64,000 nt of DNA, from contig NZ_CANLYD010000004.1 of assembly GCF_947495315.1 (NCBI RefSeq), forward strand, positions 353,394 to 417,393, written 5' to 3'. The notes under the pieces are model-generated. The model had not been told where the DNA came from and did no database searches. It was given only the letters and a program-made list of their open reading frames with translations. Within the stretch, counting starts at the first letter, position 1; the number at the start of each line of letters is the position of its first letter. The stretch is from an uncultured Aquimarina sp. (lineage in GTDB: Bacteria > Bacteroidota > Bacteroidia > Flavobacteriales > Flavobacteriaceae). Positions 7,703-15,480 of the stretch are shown piece by piece. The position numbers were made by a program, and so were the translations under genes.

Positions 7703-9199
7703 ATGTCCAAACTAAACTTTAAAATTATTACTCACATTATGGGGCTTTTATTGCTCTGTAATGGAGGTTTTATGCTCATAGCAACTATTGTAAGTTTTAT
7801 TTACAAAGATGGTGTTACTATGCAAATTATGCTAGCTGCATTATCTACGATGTTTTTGGGGATAATTTTAATGTTTCTTACCAAAGAACATCAAAAATCG
7901 ATAAATAAAAGAGAAGGGTATATCGTAGTTACGTTTGGTTGGATATTTATGTCCCTAAGTGGAACGCTACCTTATCTGTTTTCTGAAGCAATTCCGTCGT
8001 TTACAAATGCTTTTTTCGAGACGATGTCTGGATACACCACTACAGGCGCATCTATTCTTAATGAAATAGAAATTGTTCCAAAAGGAATTTTGTTTTGGCG
8101 TAGTCTTACCCATTGGATTGGTGGAATGGGAATTATCGTACTGGCAGTGGCTATTTTACCATTACTGGGAATAGGAGGAATGCAGTTGTTTGCAGCAGAA
8201 GCACCTGGACCCAGTGCTGATAAATTACATCCGAGAATTACGGATACGGCAAAAAGATTATGGTTGATCTACTTTGGATACACTGCTGCAGAAACTATTT
8301 TACTGAAACTTGCAGGAATGGATTTCTTTGATGCGATAAACCATGCATTGAGCACATTGTCTACAGGAGGATTCTCTACTAAAAATGCTAGTGTTGCGTA
8401 TTGGAATGACCAGCCACTTATTCAATATATTATTATGCTATTTATGTTTCTGGCGGGGATGAATTTTATATTGAGTTATTTTGGTTTTAAAGGAAAGTTC
8501 GGAAAGTTTCTAAAGGATGAAGAGTTTAAATGGTATATGATCTTTTTGGTTGCTTTTACTGCTGTATCGGCTTTAATTATTTATTTGAAAGCAGATCCAG
8601 CGAACTCTGTTATAGATCATCCAATGGTTTATGGTGAGGCAGAGAGTGCTTTTAGGCATGCGCTATTTCAGGTGTTAGCTGTGATAACCACTACAGGATT
8701 TGTTTCTGCGGATTTTACGGTGTGGACTCCTTTTTTAAAGATCGTCTTTTTTGGGTTATTCTTTTTAGGAGGTTCTGCAGGATCGACAGCTGGAGGAATG
8801 AAGATCGTAAGGCATCTTATTACTATAAAAAATGGTATTCTAGAGTTTAAACGAACCTTACATCCTCGCGCCATCGTGCCAGTGAGGTATAATACAAGGG
8901 CCGTTTCCAAAGAAATTGTATTTAATATATTAGCCTTTTTCATACTGTATATGCTATCATTTATCATAGGATCTTTGGTGTTGGGAATGTTAGGATTAGA
9001 TTTCGAAACCGCTATTGGTGGAGCAGCATCATCTCTCGGAAACGTTGGTCCGGCATTAGGTAAACTAAGTCCTGTAAATAATTTTGATGTATTACCGGCA
9101 TTCGGTAAATGGTGGTGTTCTTTCTTAATGCTTATCGGGAGGTTAGAATTGTTTACAGTACTGATTCTATTAACTCCTTTCTTCTGGAGAAATAGGTAA
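7703..9199 (+). CDS. trkH: Trk/Ktr potassium uptake membrane subunit TrkH
   Basis: 498 residues, strongly hydrophobic, with the four M1-P-M2 repeats of the SKT family. Selectivity-filter loops can be recognised: TMSGYTTTGAS (about 107-117), STLSTGGFST, VITTTGFVS and AASSLGNVGPA. The TrkH gate region GGSAGSTAGGMK is present between the third and fourth units. It imports K+ across the inner membrane together with TrkA, encoded one base upstream. No obvious terminator follows; a short palindromic repeat lies downstream. Confidence 0.95.
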   Translation: MSKLNFKIITHIMGLLLLCNGGFMLIATIVSFIYKDGVTMQIMLAALSTMFLGIILMFLTKEHQKSINKREGYIVVTFGWIFMSLSGTLPYLFSEAIPSFTNAFFETMSGYTTTGASILNEIEIVPKGILFWRSLTHWIGGMGIIVLAVAILPLLGIGGMQLFAAEAPGPSADKLHPRITDTAKRLWLIYFGYTAAETILLKLAGMDFFDAINHALSTLSTGGFSTKNASVAYWNDQPLIQYIIMLFMFLAGMNFILSYFGFKGKFGKFLKDEEFKWYMIFLVAFTAVSALIIYLKADPANSVIDHPMVYGEAESAFRHALFQVLAVITTTGFVSADFTVWTPFLKIVFFGLFFLGGSAGSTAGGMKIVRHLITIKNGILEFKRTLHPRAIVPVRYNTRAVSKEIVFNILAFFILYMLSFIIGSLVLGMLGLDFETAIGGAASSLGNVGPALGKLSPVNNFDVLPAFGKWWCSFLMLIGRLELFTVLILLTPFFWRNR

Positions 9200-9229
9200 T
9201 ACGATGTGAATTAGATACAATTAAAATTT

Positions 9230-9310
9230 TAATTAAAACATCCTTACCAAACCTCTCCTTCGAAGGAGAAGAGCTAAAAGTCCCTCTTAGGTTGCTGACT
9301 TTGGGAAATT
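9230..9310. repeat. palindromic intergenic repeat
   Basis: Contains a perfect 16-bp palindrome TCTCCTTCGAAGGAGA at 9254-9269 within the context AACATCC...CTCTCC-(palindrome)-GGAGAAGAGCTAAAAG. The same layout (AACATCC, TCTCC palindrome, then CTTTTAAGCT) appears on the opposite strand around 17940-18000. It is therefore a dispersed family rather than a chance hairpin. No open reading frame is associated with it. Confidence 0.5.
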
Positions 9311-9401
9311 AGATGGGGTTTATAGAGATGTTTTATGCTTAATAAGTGTACGTATTATTTTCTTTATGCTGAGCTTACATTAATATAATTGACAGAGACA
9401 A

Positions 9402-9680
9402 TCAGAAAGATTCTTCCCAAGGTCCAAAAGCGTAGGGATTTATATGCCAAAGTTCTGCGACTTTTTTTATAGTATCTTTTACACAGCCTTTTACGCTTTG
9501 TAAGTATTCTTGTTCGATAAAAAAGATATCAAGAATAGATTCGTAATAAGATATAGTGTTTTCTATATCAGAAGGTGTGTAGTTTAAGATCTCATCTTCT
9601 GAGTATGGTGCTTTGAAATTTTCTTTGAAAATTTGAAGCACATTTTTTCGAACGATACGTTCTTTTTCAAGAATGTCCAT
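9402..9680 (-). CDS. small hypothetical protein, 92 aa
   Basis: The protein is acidic, with predicted helices, no signal peptide and no membrane segment. It opens MDILEKERIVRKNVLQIFKE and ends HINPYAFGPWEESF. I do not recognise the family. Even amino acid usage with normal lysine/glutamate and aromatic content supports a real cytoplasmic protein rather than random translation, and no competing gene lies on the other strand. It is a stand-alone gene between trkH and the aminotransferase gene. No function can be assigned. Confidence 0.55.
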   Translation of the reverse strand: MDILEKERIVRKNVLQIFKENFKAPYSEDEILNYTPSDIENTISYYESILDIFFIEQEYLQSVKGCVKDTIKKVAELWHINPYAFGPWEESF

Positions 9681-9814
9681 AAATACAAAAAGTAGGTTTT
9701 AAGAATGTTATGTATGCTCAAACCACAATTTGTCTCTTTCTTATAAGTGTTTTCCCCAAAACAGTTAAAAGTATTATGACCATAACTCCAAAAACATCAA
9801 TTTATTTTTAGAAA

Positions 9815-9857
9815 AATAGAAAACCGATGATTTTTATGAAATCATCGGTTTTTTAAT
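9815..9857 (-). terminator. intrinsic terminator of the aminotransferase gene
   Basis: A perfect 13-bp stem (AAACCGATGATTT, 9821-9833, with its complement 9839-9851) and a 5-base loop lie just beyond the 3' end of the minus-strand aminotransferase gene. The minus-strand continuation is T-rich. The plus strand also continues with Ts, so it may act in both directions. Confidence 0.75.
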
Positions 9858-9879
9858 AGAAGTTATATGGTTTTGTTAG

Positions 9880-11067
9880 CTACAGTAGCGCTTTTTTGAT
9901 TCTACTTACTGCTTCTGTAATTTGTTCAGTGCTTGCTGCATAAGAAATTCTAATACAATTTCCGTTTCCAAAAGCATCACCGGTAACAGTTGCTACATTT
10001 GCATGCTCTAATAAAAACATAGAGAAGTCAGAAGCATTTTCTATAGTGTTTCCGTTAATCGTTTTTCCGAAGTAATAAGAAACATCTGGGAAAACGTAGA
10101 AAGCGCCCTCAGGTTCGTTGCATTCGAATCCTGGAATATCAGCTAGTAGACCTAAAATCAGTTTCCTACGATTTTTAAATTCATCTACCATATATTGGAT
10201 GCTGCTAACCGGCGCTTCTAACGCAGTAATTACTGCTCTCTGAGCAATACAATTAGCTCCACTAGTTACCTGACCTTGCATTTTGTTACAAGCTCTAGCA
10301 ATGGCTTGCGGTGCTCCGATATAGCCGATTCTCCATCCCGTCATAGCAAAAGCCTTTGCTACTCCATTAACAGTAACCGTTCTATCATACATATCATCAA
10401 ATTGGGCCATAGAAGCGTGATCACCAACATAATTAATATGCTCATAGATTTCATCGCTTACTACAATGATATCTGGATATTTTTGTAATACATCTGCCAA
10501 TGCTCTTAGTTCTTCCTTGCTATAAATAGAACCACTTGGATTACAAGGTGAACTATACCAAATCATTTTGGTTTTTGGCGTTATTGCCTTTTCTAACTGC
10601 GCTGCAGTCATTTTGAAATCAGTATCTATAGAGGTTTTTACTTCTACAGGAACTCCTTCTGCTAATTTTATGATGTCACTGTAACTAACCCAGTACGGAC
10701 AAGGAAGTATAACTTCATCTCCTGGATTAAGATACACTTGCGCTACATTATATAATGATTGTTTTGCACCAGTAGAAACTACAATCTGAGAGTGATCGTA
10801 GGTTAGATTGTTATCTCTTTTAAATTTAGTAATAATCGCATCTTTCAATTCTACATATCCATCAACTGGGGTATAAGAATTATAATTGTCATTAACTGCT
10901 TGAATGGCTGCATCTTTAATAAAATCCGGTGTATTAAAATCCGGTTCTCCTAGGCTTAGGCCGATAATGTCTTTTCCTTCTGCTCTTAGTTCTCTAGCTT
11001 TTGCAGCCATCGCTAATGTCGCAGAAGCTTTAAGCTTGTTGATTTTGTCTGATAATTGAATGCTCAT
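9880..11067 (-). CDS. class I/II pyridoxal-phosphate aminotransferase (aspartate aminotransferase type)
   Basis: 395 residues from the ATG at 11067 (MSIQLSDKIN). A second in-frame ATG at 11088 would add seven residues; the shorter form matches the usual family start. Hallmarks are SLGEPDFNTP near residue 45, the PLP-phosphate loop STGAKQ, the CNPSGS turn, the SDEIYEH aspartate block, and the Schiff-base lysine in VAKAFAMTGWRIGY (about Lys238). A closing Arg (NCIRISYA) binds the substrate carboxylate. It is most like the type Ib aspartate/prephenate aminotransferases; substrate choice is inferred. The gene follows the desaturase gene on the same strand after a gap of some tens of bases, so co-transcription is possible. 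Confidence 0.88.
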   Translation of the reverse strand: MSIQLSDKINKLKASATLAMAAKARELRAEGKDIIGLSLGEPDFNTPDFIKDAAIQAVNDNYNSYTPVDGYVELKDAIITKFKRDNNLTYDHSQIVVSTGAKQSLYNVAQVYLNPGDEVILPCPYWVSYSDIIKLAEGVPVEVKTSIDTDFKMTAAQLEKAITPKTKMIWYSSPCNPSGSIYSKEELRALADVLQKYPDIIVVSDEIYEHINYVGDHASMAQFDDMYDRTVTVNGVAKAFAMTGWRIGYIGAPQAIARACNKMQGQVTSGANCIAQRAVITALEAPVSSIQYMVDEFKNRRKLILGLLADIPGFECNEPEGAFYVFPDVSYYFGKTINGNTIENASDFSMFLLEHANVATVTGDAFGNGNCIRISYAASTEQITEAVSRIKKALL

Positions 11068-11110
11068 TTCCGATACTTGTGTGCTCATTTTGGTAATTGG
11101 TAAATAAAAG

Positions 11111-12211
11111 TTATGGTTGCATTGCGGGTTTCATTCCCATTTCTTTTAAATGTCTGAAATGAGCGATAATCGCTTTGCGGGTGGTTTTATATTCGTTATA
11201 AGGTAGATTAAATTCCTGAGCAGTCTGTTTCACTATTTTAGAAATTTTAGTGTAATGAACATGACTGATATTAGGGAAAATGTGGTGTTCTACTTGATGA
11301 TTTAGTCCTCCTGTAAACCAGTTAACTAATCTATTTTTAGTTGAGAAATTCACTGTTGTAAATAACTGATGAATCGCCCAGGTATTTTTCATTGTACCTG
11401 TTGTGTCTGGTAATGGCATCTGTGCTTCTTCTACCATATGTGCCAATTGAAATACGATACTCAAAATGAGACCTGCTACGTAATGCATCACGAAAAACCC
11501 AATTAAAATTTTCCACCAAGCTATAGACATGATGAGCATAGGAATTACAATCCAGATCATTACATAAATAATCTTAGTGACTACAATCGTACTCCACTGT
11601 TTTAATGGACTTGGTAGTTTTCCATAAGCAAGTTTTCGCGCCAGATATCTTTTAGTTTGTGTAAAATCAGTAGTTAATGCCCAATTAAAAGTTAACAAAC
11701 CATAAAGAAATACAGAATAATAATGTTGAAATTTGTGAAACCGTTCCCATTTAGCGTGTTTTGTGAAACGAATAACTCTACCAGCATCCATGTCCTCATC
11801 ATGACCATGAATATTGGTATAGGTGTGGTGTAAAACATTATGTTGTACCTGCCAGTTATATACATTACCGGCTAGTACATACATGCTACTACCCATTAAC
11901 TTATTGATCCATTTTTTAGAAGAATAGGAACCATGATTTCCATCATGCATCACATTCATTCCTACACCGGCCATACCAACTCCCATAATGATGGTCAGTA
12001 ATAACATCCACCATTGAGATATGTCTAGGGTAAGAATTAAAAAATATGGTGTTAGAAATAAAGAAAACATTACGATAGTCTTCAAGTGTAATTTCCAGTT
12101 ACCTGTACGCTTGATATTATTTTCTTTGAAATAATCATTCACACGTTTATTCAGCGTTCTGAAAAATTTTGCGGAATCCGCTCGGCTAAATCTTACATTA
12201 GGTGTAGTCAT
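11111..12211 (-). CDS. membrane fatty acid / acyl-CoA desaturase
   Basis: 366 residues with the three histidine boxes of integral-membrane di-iron desaturases: HDGNH at 89-93, HNVLHH at 124-129 and NHQVEHH at 304-310. Hydrophobic segments lie on either side (about 45-85 and 210-255). The last box with Gln before Val-Glu-His-His is the type found in front-end and Delta-5/6-like desaturases, although there is no fused cytochrome b5. It introduces double bonds into membrane acyl chains and would need ferredoxin or another electron donor. An 11-bp inverted repeat directly upstream (12223-12250) is a likely operator, suggesting regulation by a fatty-acid-sensing repressor. Confidence 0.88.
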   Translation of the reverse strand: MTTPNVRFSRADSAKFFRTLNKRVNDYFKENNIKRTGNWKLHLKTIVMFSLFLTPYFLILTLDISQWWMLLLTIIMGVGMAGVGMNVMHDGNHGSYSSKKWINKLMGSSMYVLAGNVYNWQVQHNVLHHTYTNIHGHDEDMDAGRVIRFTKHAKWERFHKFQHYYSVFLYGLLTFNWALTTDFTQTKRYLARKLAYGKLPSPLKQWSTIVVTKIIYVMIWIVIPMLIMSIAWWKILIGFFVMHYVAGLILSIVFQLAHMVEEAQMPLPDTTGTMKNTWAIHQLFTTVNFSTKNRLVNWFTGGLNHQVEHHIFPNISHVHYTKISKIVKQTAQEFNLPYNEYKTTRKAIIAHFRHLKEMGMKPAMQP

Positions 12212-12222
12212 GGGTTTTTGGG

Positions 12223-12250
12223 TTTATGACTAAACGTTATTAGTCATAAA
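12223..12250. promoter_or_regulatory. inverted-repeat operator upstream of the desaturase gene
   Basis: A perfect 11-bp inverted repeat, TTTATGACTAA at 12223-12233 and its complement at 12240-12250 with a 6-bp spacer, starts 12 bp before the desaturase ATG. The TGACTAA / TTAGTCA half-sites look like a TetR- or GntR-class operator. No T-run follows, and the position upstream of two divergent genes argues against a terminator. Confidence 0.6.
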
Positions 12251-12322
12251 TTATTCGGTAAAGTTAGGTATTTATATTTTTCTAACTTCTTAAAAAGTAG
12301 TAAAATATATCAAGTTTACATG

Positions 12323-12330
12323 TATTTTTG
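12323..12330 (+). promoter_or_regulatory. candidate -7 box for rsmG
   Basis: TATTTTTG matches TAnnTTTG. Initiation about 6-8 bases downstream would lie between the upstream TTG at 12328 and the ATG at 12349. This supports the ATG as the true rsmG start. No clear -33 element is visible. Confidence 0.35.
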
Positions 12331-12348
12331 CGCTTTAAAAAATACATA

Positions 12349-12981
12349 ATGAATATTCTACTTAAATATTTCCCCGAATTAACAGAGGACCAAATACATA
12401 AGTTTGGTCAACTGGGTGATTTGTATAAAGATTGGAATGCTAAAATCAATGTAATCTCTAGAAAGGATATTGATCTGCTATATGAGAGACATGTGCTACA
12501 TTCATTGGGAATTGCTAAGGTTCAGGAGTTTAAAGAAGGATCCTCTGTGCTGGACGTTGGTACAGGTGGTGGTTTTCCCGGAATACCATTAGCGATTATG
12601 TTTCCTGAAACTAAGTTTTATTTGGTAGATGTGATTGCAAAAAAAATACGTGTTGTTAATGAAGTTGCAAGTGCATTAGGACTAACAAATGTTAAAGCAG
12701 AACAAAAACGCGCAGGGACCTTTGATGATCGTTTTGATTTTATAGTCAGTAGAGCAGTAACCAATATGCCTGATTTTGTGAAGTGGGTGCGTAAAAATAT
12801 TACCAAAAAATCAGTGCATGCACTACCCAATGGTATCTTGTATCTAAAAGGAGGTGATCTAACGGAGGAGTTGGCTTTGTTTCCAAAAGCGACGCAATAC
12901 AATTTACCAGATTATTTTGAAGAAGATTTTTTTGAAACCAAAAAAGTGGTACATCTACCGGTAAAATATAGATTAAAATAA
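12349..12981 (+). CDS. rsmG: 16S rRNA (guanine527-N7)-methyltransferase RsmG
   Basis: 210 residues from the ATG at 12349 (MNILLKYFPEL). An in-frame TTG seven codons upstream overlaps the likely promoter and is not used here. The family pattern is clear: DWNAKINVISRKD near residue 35, ERHVLHSLG, SAM motif I VLDVGTGGGFPGIPLAI near residue 70, the VD acidic end, and SRAVTNMPDFV. RsmG methylates G527 in the 530 loop of 16S rRNA, and loss gives low-level streptomycin resistance in other bacteria. It is transcribed alone and ends at a hairpin shared with the convergent SDR gene. Confidence 0.95.
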   Translation: MNILLKYFPELTEDQIHKFGQLGDLYKDWNAKINVISRKDIDLLYERHVLHSLGIAKVQEFKEGSSVLDVGTGGGFPGIPLAIMFPETKFYLVDVIAKKIRVVNEVASALGLTNVKAEQKRAGTFDDRFDFIVSRAVTNMPDFVKWVRKNITKKSVHALPNGILYLKGGDLTEELALFPKATQYNLPDYFEEDFFETKKVVHLPVKYRLK

Positions 12982-12985
12982 ATCA

Positions 12986-13020
12986 ACCTGTTAGTATCTT
13001 GTATACCAACAGGTCTTTAG
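12986..13020 (+). terminator. hairpin between convergent rsmG and SDR genes
   Basis: A 12-bp stem with one mismatch (ACCTGTTAGTAT at 12986-12997 against 13003-13014) and a 5-base loop lies 4 bp after the rsmG stop. The T-run is weak (CTTTAG). It sits between converging genes and probably serves as a bidirectional terminator. Confidence 0.5.
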
Positions 13021-13025
13021 TATTA

Positions 13026-13850
13026 TTATTTCACCTGACTCATGATAAGTTTGTCAAAAATCCTATCACCAAAGTATTTACGTATAAATAGCATAGGTTT
13101 AGCATACTTACCGGCAACATAGCGGGTTTTTGGTTTTCTTGCTTTAATAGCTTTTGAGATAAGGTTTGATATCACTGAGCTAGGAGACCCTCCTCCGGTT
13201 TTATTGTAGGTGTCTATAGTGGATTTCTCTATGGCTTTGGCTAGTTTACTATAAGCAGTGTTGCCTGACCTTTCCATTAAAGGTTTTGTCATAACGTCAC
13301 CAAATTCAGTCTGAATCGCACCAGGTTGTATGATCACTACATCAATCCCAAATTGTGCTACTTCTAGTCTAAGGCAATCAGACCAGCCTTCTAATGCGTG
13401 TTTCGTGGCATGATACCAGGAGCCAAGAGGTGTGTACATTTTTCCACCCATAGAGGAGATGTTAATTATTTTTCCGGTTTGTTGCTTTCGCATATATGGT
13501 AATACTAATTGCGTTAATCTGCCTAATCCAAAAATATTCACTTCAAACTGTCTTCTTGCATCTTCAATCGTAGTATCTTCTATAGCTCCATAAATTGCAT
13601 AACCGGCATTATTGACCAATACGTCAATTTTTTGATGTTTCAGGATAATCATGTTCACGACATTTTGGATGTCCTCATTTTTGGTGATATCCATTTCTAA
13701 AGGAAATCCTCCTAAAGAAGCCAGATCTTCCATGTTTTTTACACGCCTTGCTGCAGTATATACTATATGGCCTTCATTAATAAGTTGTATAGCTGTTTCT
13801 TTTCCGATTCCTGAAGAGGCGCCTGTTATTAAAATTACTTTTTCTTTCAT
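13026..13850 (-). CDS. short-chain dehydrogenase/reductase
   Basis: 274 residues of the classical SDR type. It has the cofactor loop TGASSGIG at 9-16, the NNAG motif at 80-83, catalytic Ser132/133, and Tyr146-x3-Lys150 in SWYHATKHALEGW. ARR after the second strand (residues 34-36) suggests NADPH preference. The substrate is unknown; close relatives are annotated only as oxidoreductases or retinol-dehydrogenase-like. A TetR regulator gene lies directly upstream on the same strand. Both genes have the same kind of GTGAGTA operator in front of them, so the SDR is very likely controlled by that repressor. Confidence 0.88.
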   Translation of the reverse strand: MKEKVILITGASSGIGKETAIQLINEGHIVYTAARRVKNMEDLASLGGFPLEMDITKNEDIQNVVNMIILKHQKIDVLVNNAGYAIYGAIEDTTIEDARRQFEVNIFGLGRLTQLVLPYMRKQQTGKIINISSMGGKMYTPLGSWYHATKHALEGWSDCLRLEVAQFGIDVVIIQPGAIQTEFGDVMTKPLMERSGNTAYSKLAKAIEKSTIDTYNKTGGGSPSSVISNLISKAIKARKPKTRYVAGKYAKPMLFIRKYFGDRIFDKLIMSQVK

Positions 13851-13861
13851 AATACTTTAAT

Positions 13862-13878
13862 TAGTGAGTACTTACTTA
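13862..13878. promoter_or_regulatory. TetR-type operator in front of the SDR gene
   Basis: The core GTGAGTACTTAC is a near-palindrome (10 of 12 positions match their complement), centred on AGTACT and 12-28 bp before the SDR start. The GTGAGTA half-site recurs in front of the adjacent tetR gene. Confidence 0.6.
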
Positions 13879-13895
13879 TTTTTTTGATAAATTTT

Positions 13896-14417
13896 TTAGA
13901 GCTTATATTTTTGAACTAAAAATTCTTTAAATTTTAGTTTGTTGGACATATTATCTTTTATAATGGCTGTCGAAATTCCTTCTAAAAAAACAATGATGAA
14001 TTCTGCTTCCAGTTCTGGTGTTTCGTAGCCCAATTTCTGAAAAGCTACAGCCAACGCTTCCTGTAGCGGTTGCATTTTTTCCGGATTATTATATTCCAGC
14101 TCCCATTTTAGTTTAAACTGAAGCTTCCAGAATTCGAATTCACTTTCTGTCACTGAAAAAGGGATTTCTAAAGTCAATCTGATTACTTCTTTTGGATCTT
14201 CTGACGTCAGAATAGGAATAAACATTTCTTTGATTCGCGCTTCGCCTTGCTGTAAAATGGCTTGTAGCAATCCTTCTTTGTTTTTAAAATGACGAAAAAT
14301 CAATCCTTCAGAAACTCCTGCTTGCTTAGCTACTTTATTGGTAGATGTTGCTGTATACCCTTCTTTGGCAAAAAGGGTGAGTGCAGCAGTAAGGATCTTT
14401 TCTTGTTTTTCTGTCAT
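13896..14417 (-). CDS. TetR/AcrR family transcriptional regulator
   Basis: 173 residues from the ATG at 14417 (MTEKQEKILTAAL). Another ATG at 14438 would add seven residues but would put the operator inside the coding region. The N-terminal helix-turn-helix is canonical: ALTLFAKEGYTATS, then VAKQAGVSEGLIFRHFKNKEGLL at about residues 25-47. The C-terminal ligand domain is helical and unassigned. A GTGAGTA-type inverted repeat overlaps its 5' end and another lies before the SDR gene downstream, so it probably represses itself and the SDR. The ligand is unknown. Confidence 0.88.
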   Translation of the reverse strand: MTEKQEKILTAALTLFAKEGYTATSTNKVAKQAGVSEGLIFRHFKNKEGLLQAILQQGEARIKEMFIPILTSEDPKEVIRLTLEIPFSVTESEFEFWKLQFKLKWELEYNNPEKMQPLQEALAVAFQKLGYETPELEAEFIIVFLEGISTAIIKDNMSNKLKFKEFLVQKYKL

Positions 14418-14420
14418 TAT

Positions 14421-14437
14421 TAGTGAGTAATCACTCA
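14421..14437. promoter_or_regulatory. TetR-type operator overlapping the tetR 5' region
   Basis: TGAGTAATCACTCA is a near-perfect 14-bp palindrome (12 of 14 positions) a few bases upstream of the preferred tetR start. It shares its half-site with the operator at 13862-13878. Classic TetR autoregulation is inferred. Confidence 0.6.
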
Positions 14438-14438
14438 T

Positions 14439-14899
14439 AAAAGTATGAATTATTTTGAAACTGGCAATTTTTTAGATAAAAAAAACAACGTTTTAGGGTT
14501 GGGAAGAGATGCTTTAGTATGTGATTTTTGATATAGCAGGGTGAGTGATTATAAACCTGTATGCTGCTAAGTAGGTTTGCGTTGTTGTGAAAAGAGAGAT
14601 CAACTACGTTGAGGTATTAGTTACGAATTAGCACCAGCAAGGGGAACTATTGGATTAATCACTTAGCTGCTATGATTTCATCCCTATTAATGAATGAGAT
14701 ATACGATTAATAATGTACGTTTTTTTTAGAATAAACGGAGAGAAGCTTAAATATTTCGATTTTTAACCAAATAAAATTATTGGTAAGTCGTAAAATAAGA
14801 TTTAATGCCCAAGGTTGAACAGTATGATTTGAAAAAAAAAGAAAGAGTGGAGAATTGAACTAGAATATATCTTAAATTCAAATTTCCTACCTTAGTATT
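14439..14899. other. intergenic gap, tetR to secreted basic protein
   Basis: About 460 bp of AT-rich sequence with no gene I can support. The only feature seen is a 22-bp block at 14589-14610 (GAAAAGAGAG...) that recurs 20/22 identical at 15451-15472, on the other side of the next gene. Confidence 0.4.
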
Positions 14900-15355
14900 A
14901 TGAAGGTATTGTTTGTCATTATTATGCTATTAGTTTGCGCACGAAGTGTGGCACAGAATAAAGTACTAACTGCAAAAGATAGTCTTTCTGTGCAACTTTT
15001 TGACAAAGGCACTCGAAATGTAAATAAATGCACCCCGTGGCATCATATGCAATGTGTCTATATTACCGCAACAGAGGTGTATAAGGACGGGAGTGAAGGA
15101 AAGTCAACACGTCACTGGTGGCGTATGTCCTATATTGGCAGGGCGTGTACTGCCCAACATGGTACTACCTTTGGGCAAATATTTGAGGGCTTTTTTGCCA
15201 TTCCCCATTATATAGGTATTAGTATAGGAAATAGTATTGGTTATATAAAATATCTAGTGCGAGGCTCCCCAGAGAAAATACAAGCACGAAAACAAGCGAG
15301 AAGGCAAAAAAGATTGTTGAGAGAAGCAAGACGAAAAAAAATAAGAAGTGATTAG
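14900..15355 (+). CDS. secreted basic hypothetical protein, 151 aa
   Basis: The signal peptide is MKVLFVIIMLLVCARSVAQ, cut near residue 19. The mature part contains three Cys (in NKCTPW, MQCVY and GRACTA) that could form disulfides, a His/Trp-rich stretch (CTPWHHMQC, STRHWWRM) and a hydrophobic segment around GFFAIPHYIGISIGNSIGY. The C-terminal 35 residues are extremely basic (ARKQARRQKRLLREARRKK). I do not recognise the family. It could be a small periplasmic or membrane-associated protein. The gene is alone and flanked by a short direct repeat. Confidence 0.6.
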   Translation: MKVLFVIIMLLVCARSVAQNKVLTAKDSLSVQLFDKGTRNVNKCTPWHHMQCVYITATEVYKDGSEGKSTRHWWRMSYIGRACTAQHGTTFGQIFEGFFAIPHYIGISIGNSIGYIKYLVRGSPEKIQARKQARRQKRLLREARRKKIRSD

Positions 15356-15480
15356 AGTTAGTGCTTATAGGTATAATAAGGGTTAACGGTAAATATATGG
15401 CAAGTAGGGTTTTTTTAAAACTAATGTAAGAATGGTAAACCAACACCAGAGAAAAGAGAGGTCAACTAAGTTTAGATAGT

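Noticed and set aside
15219..15446. 75-codon hydrophobic open frame opposite the secreted basic protein
   Set aside because: It is antisense to the Arg/Lys-rich tail; Leu/Phe-rich output is what the complement of Lys/Arg codons produces.
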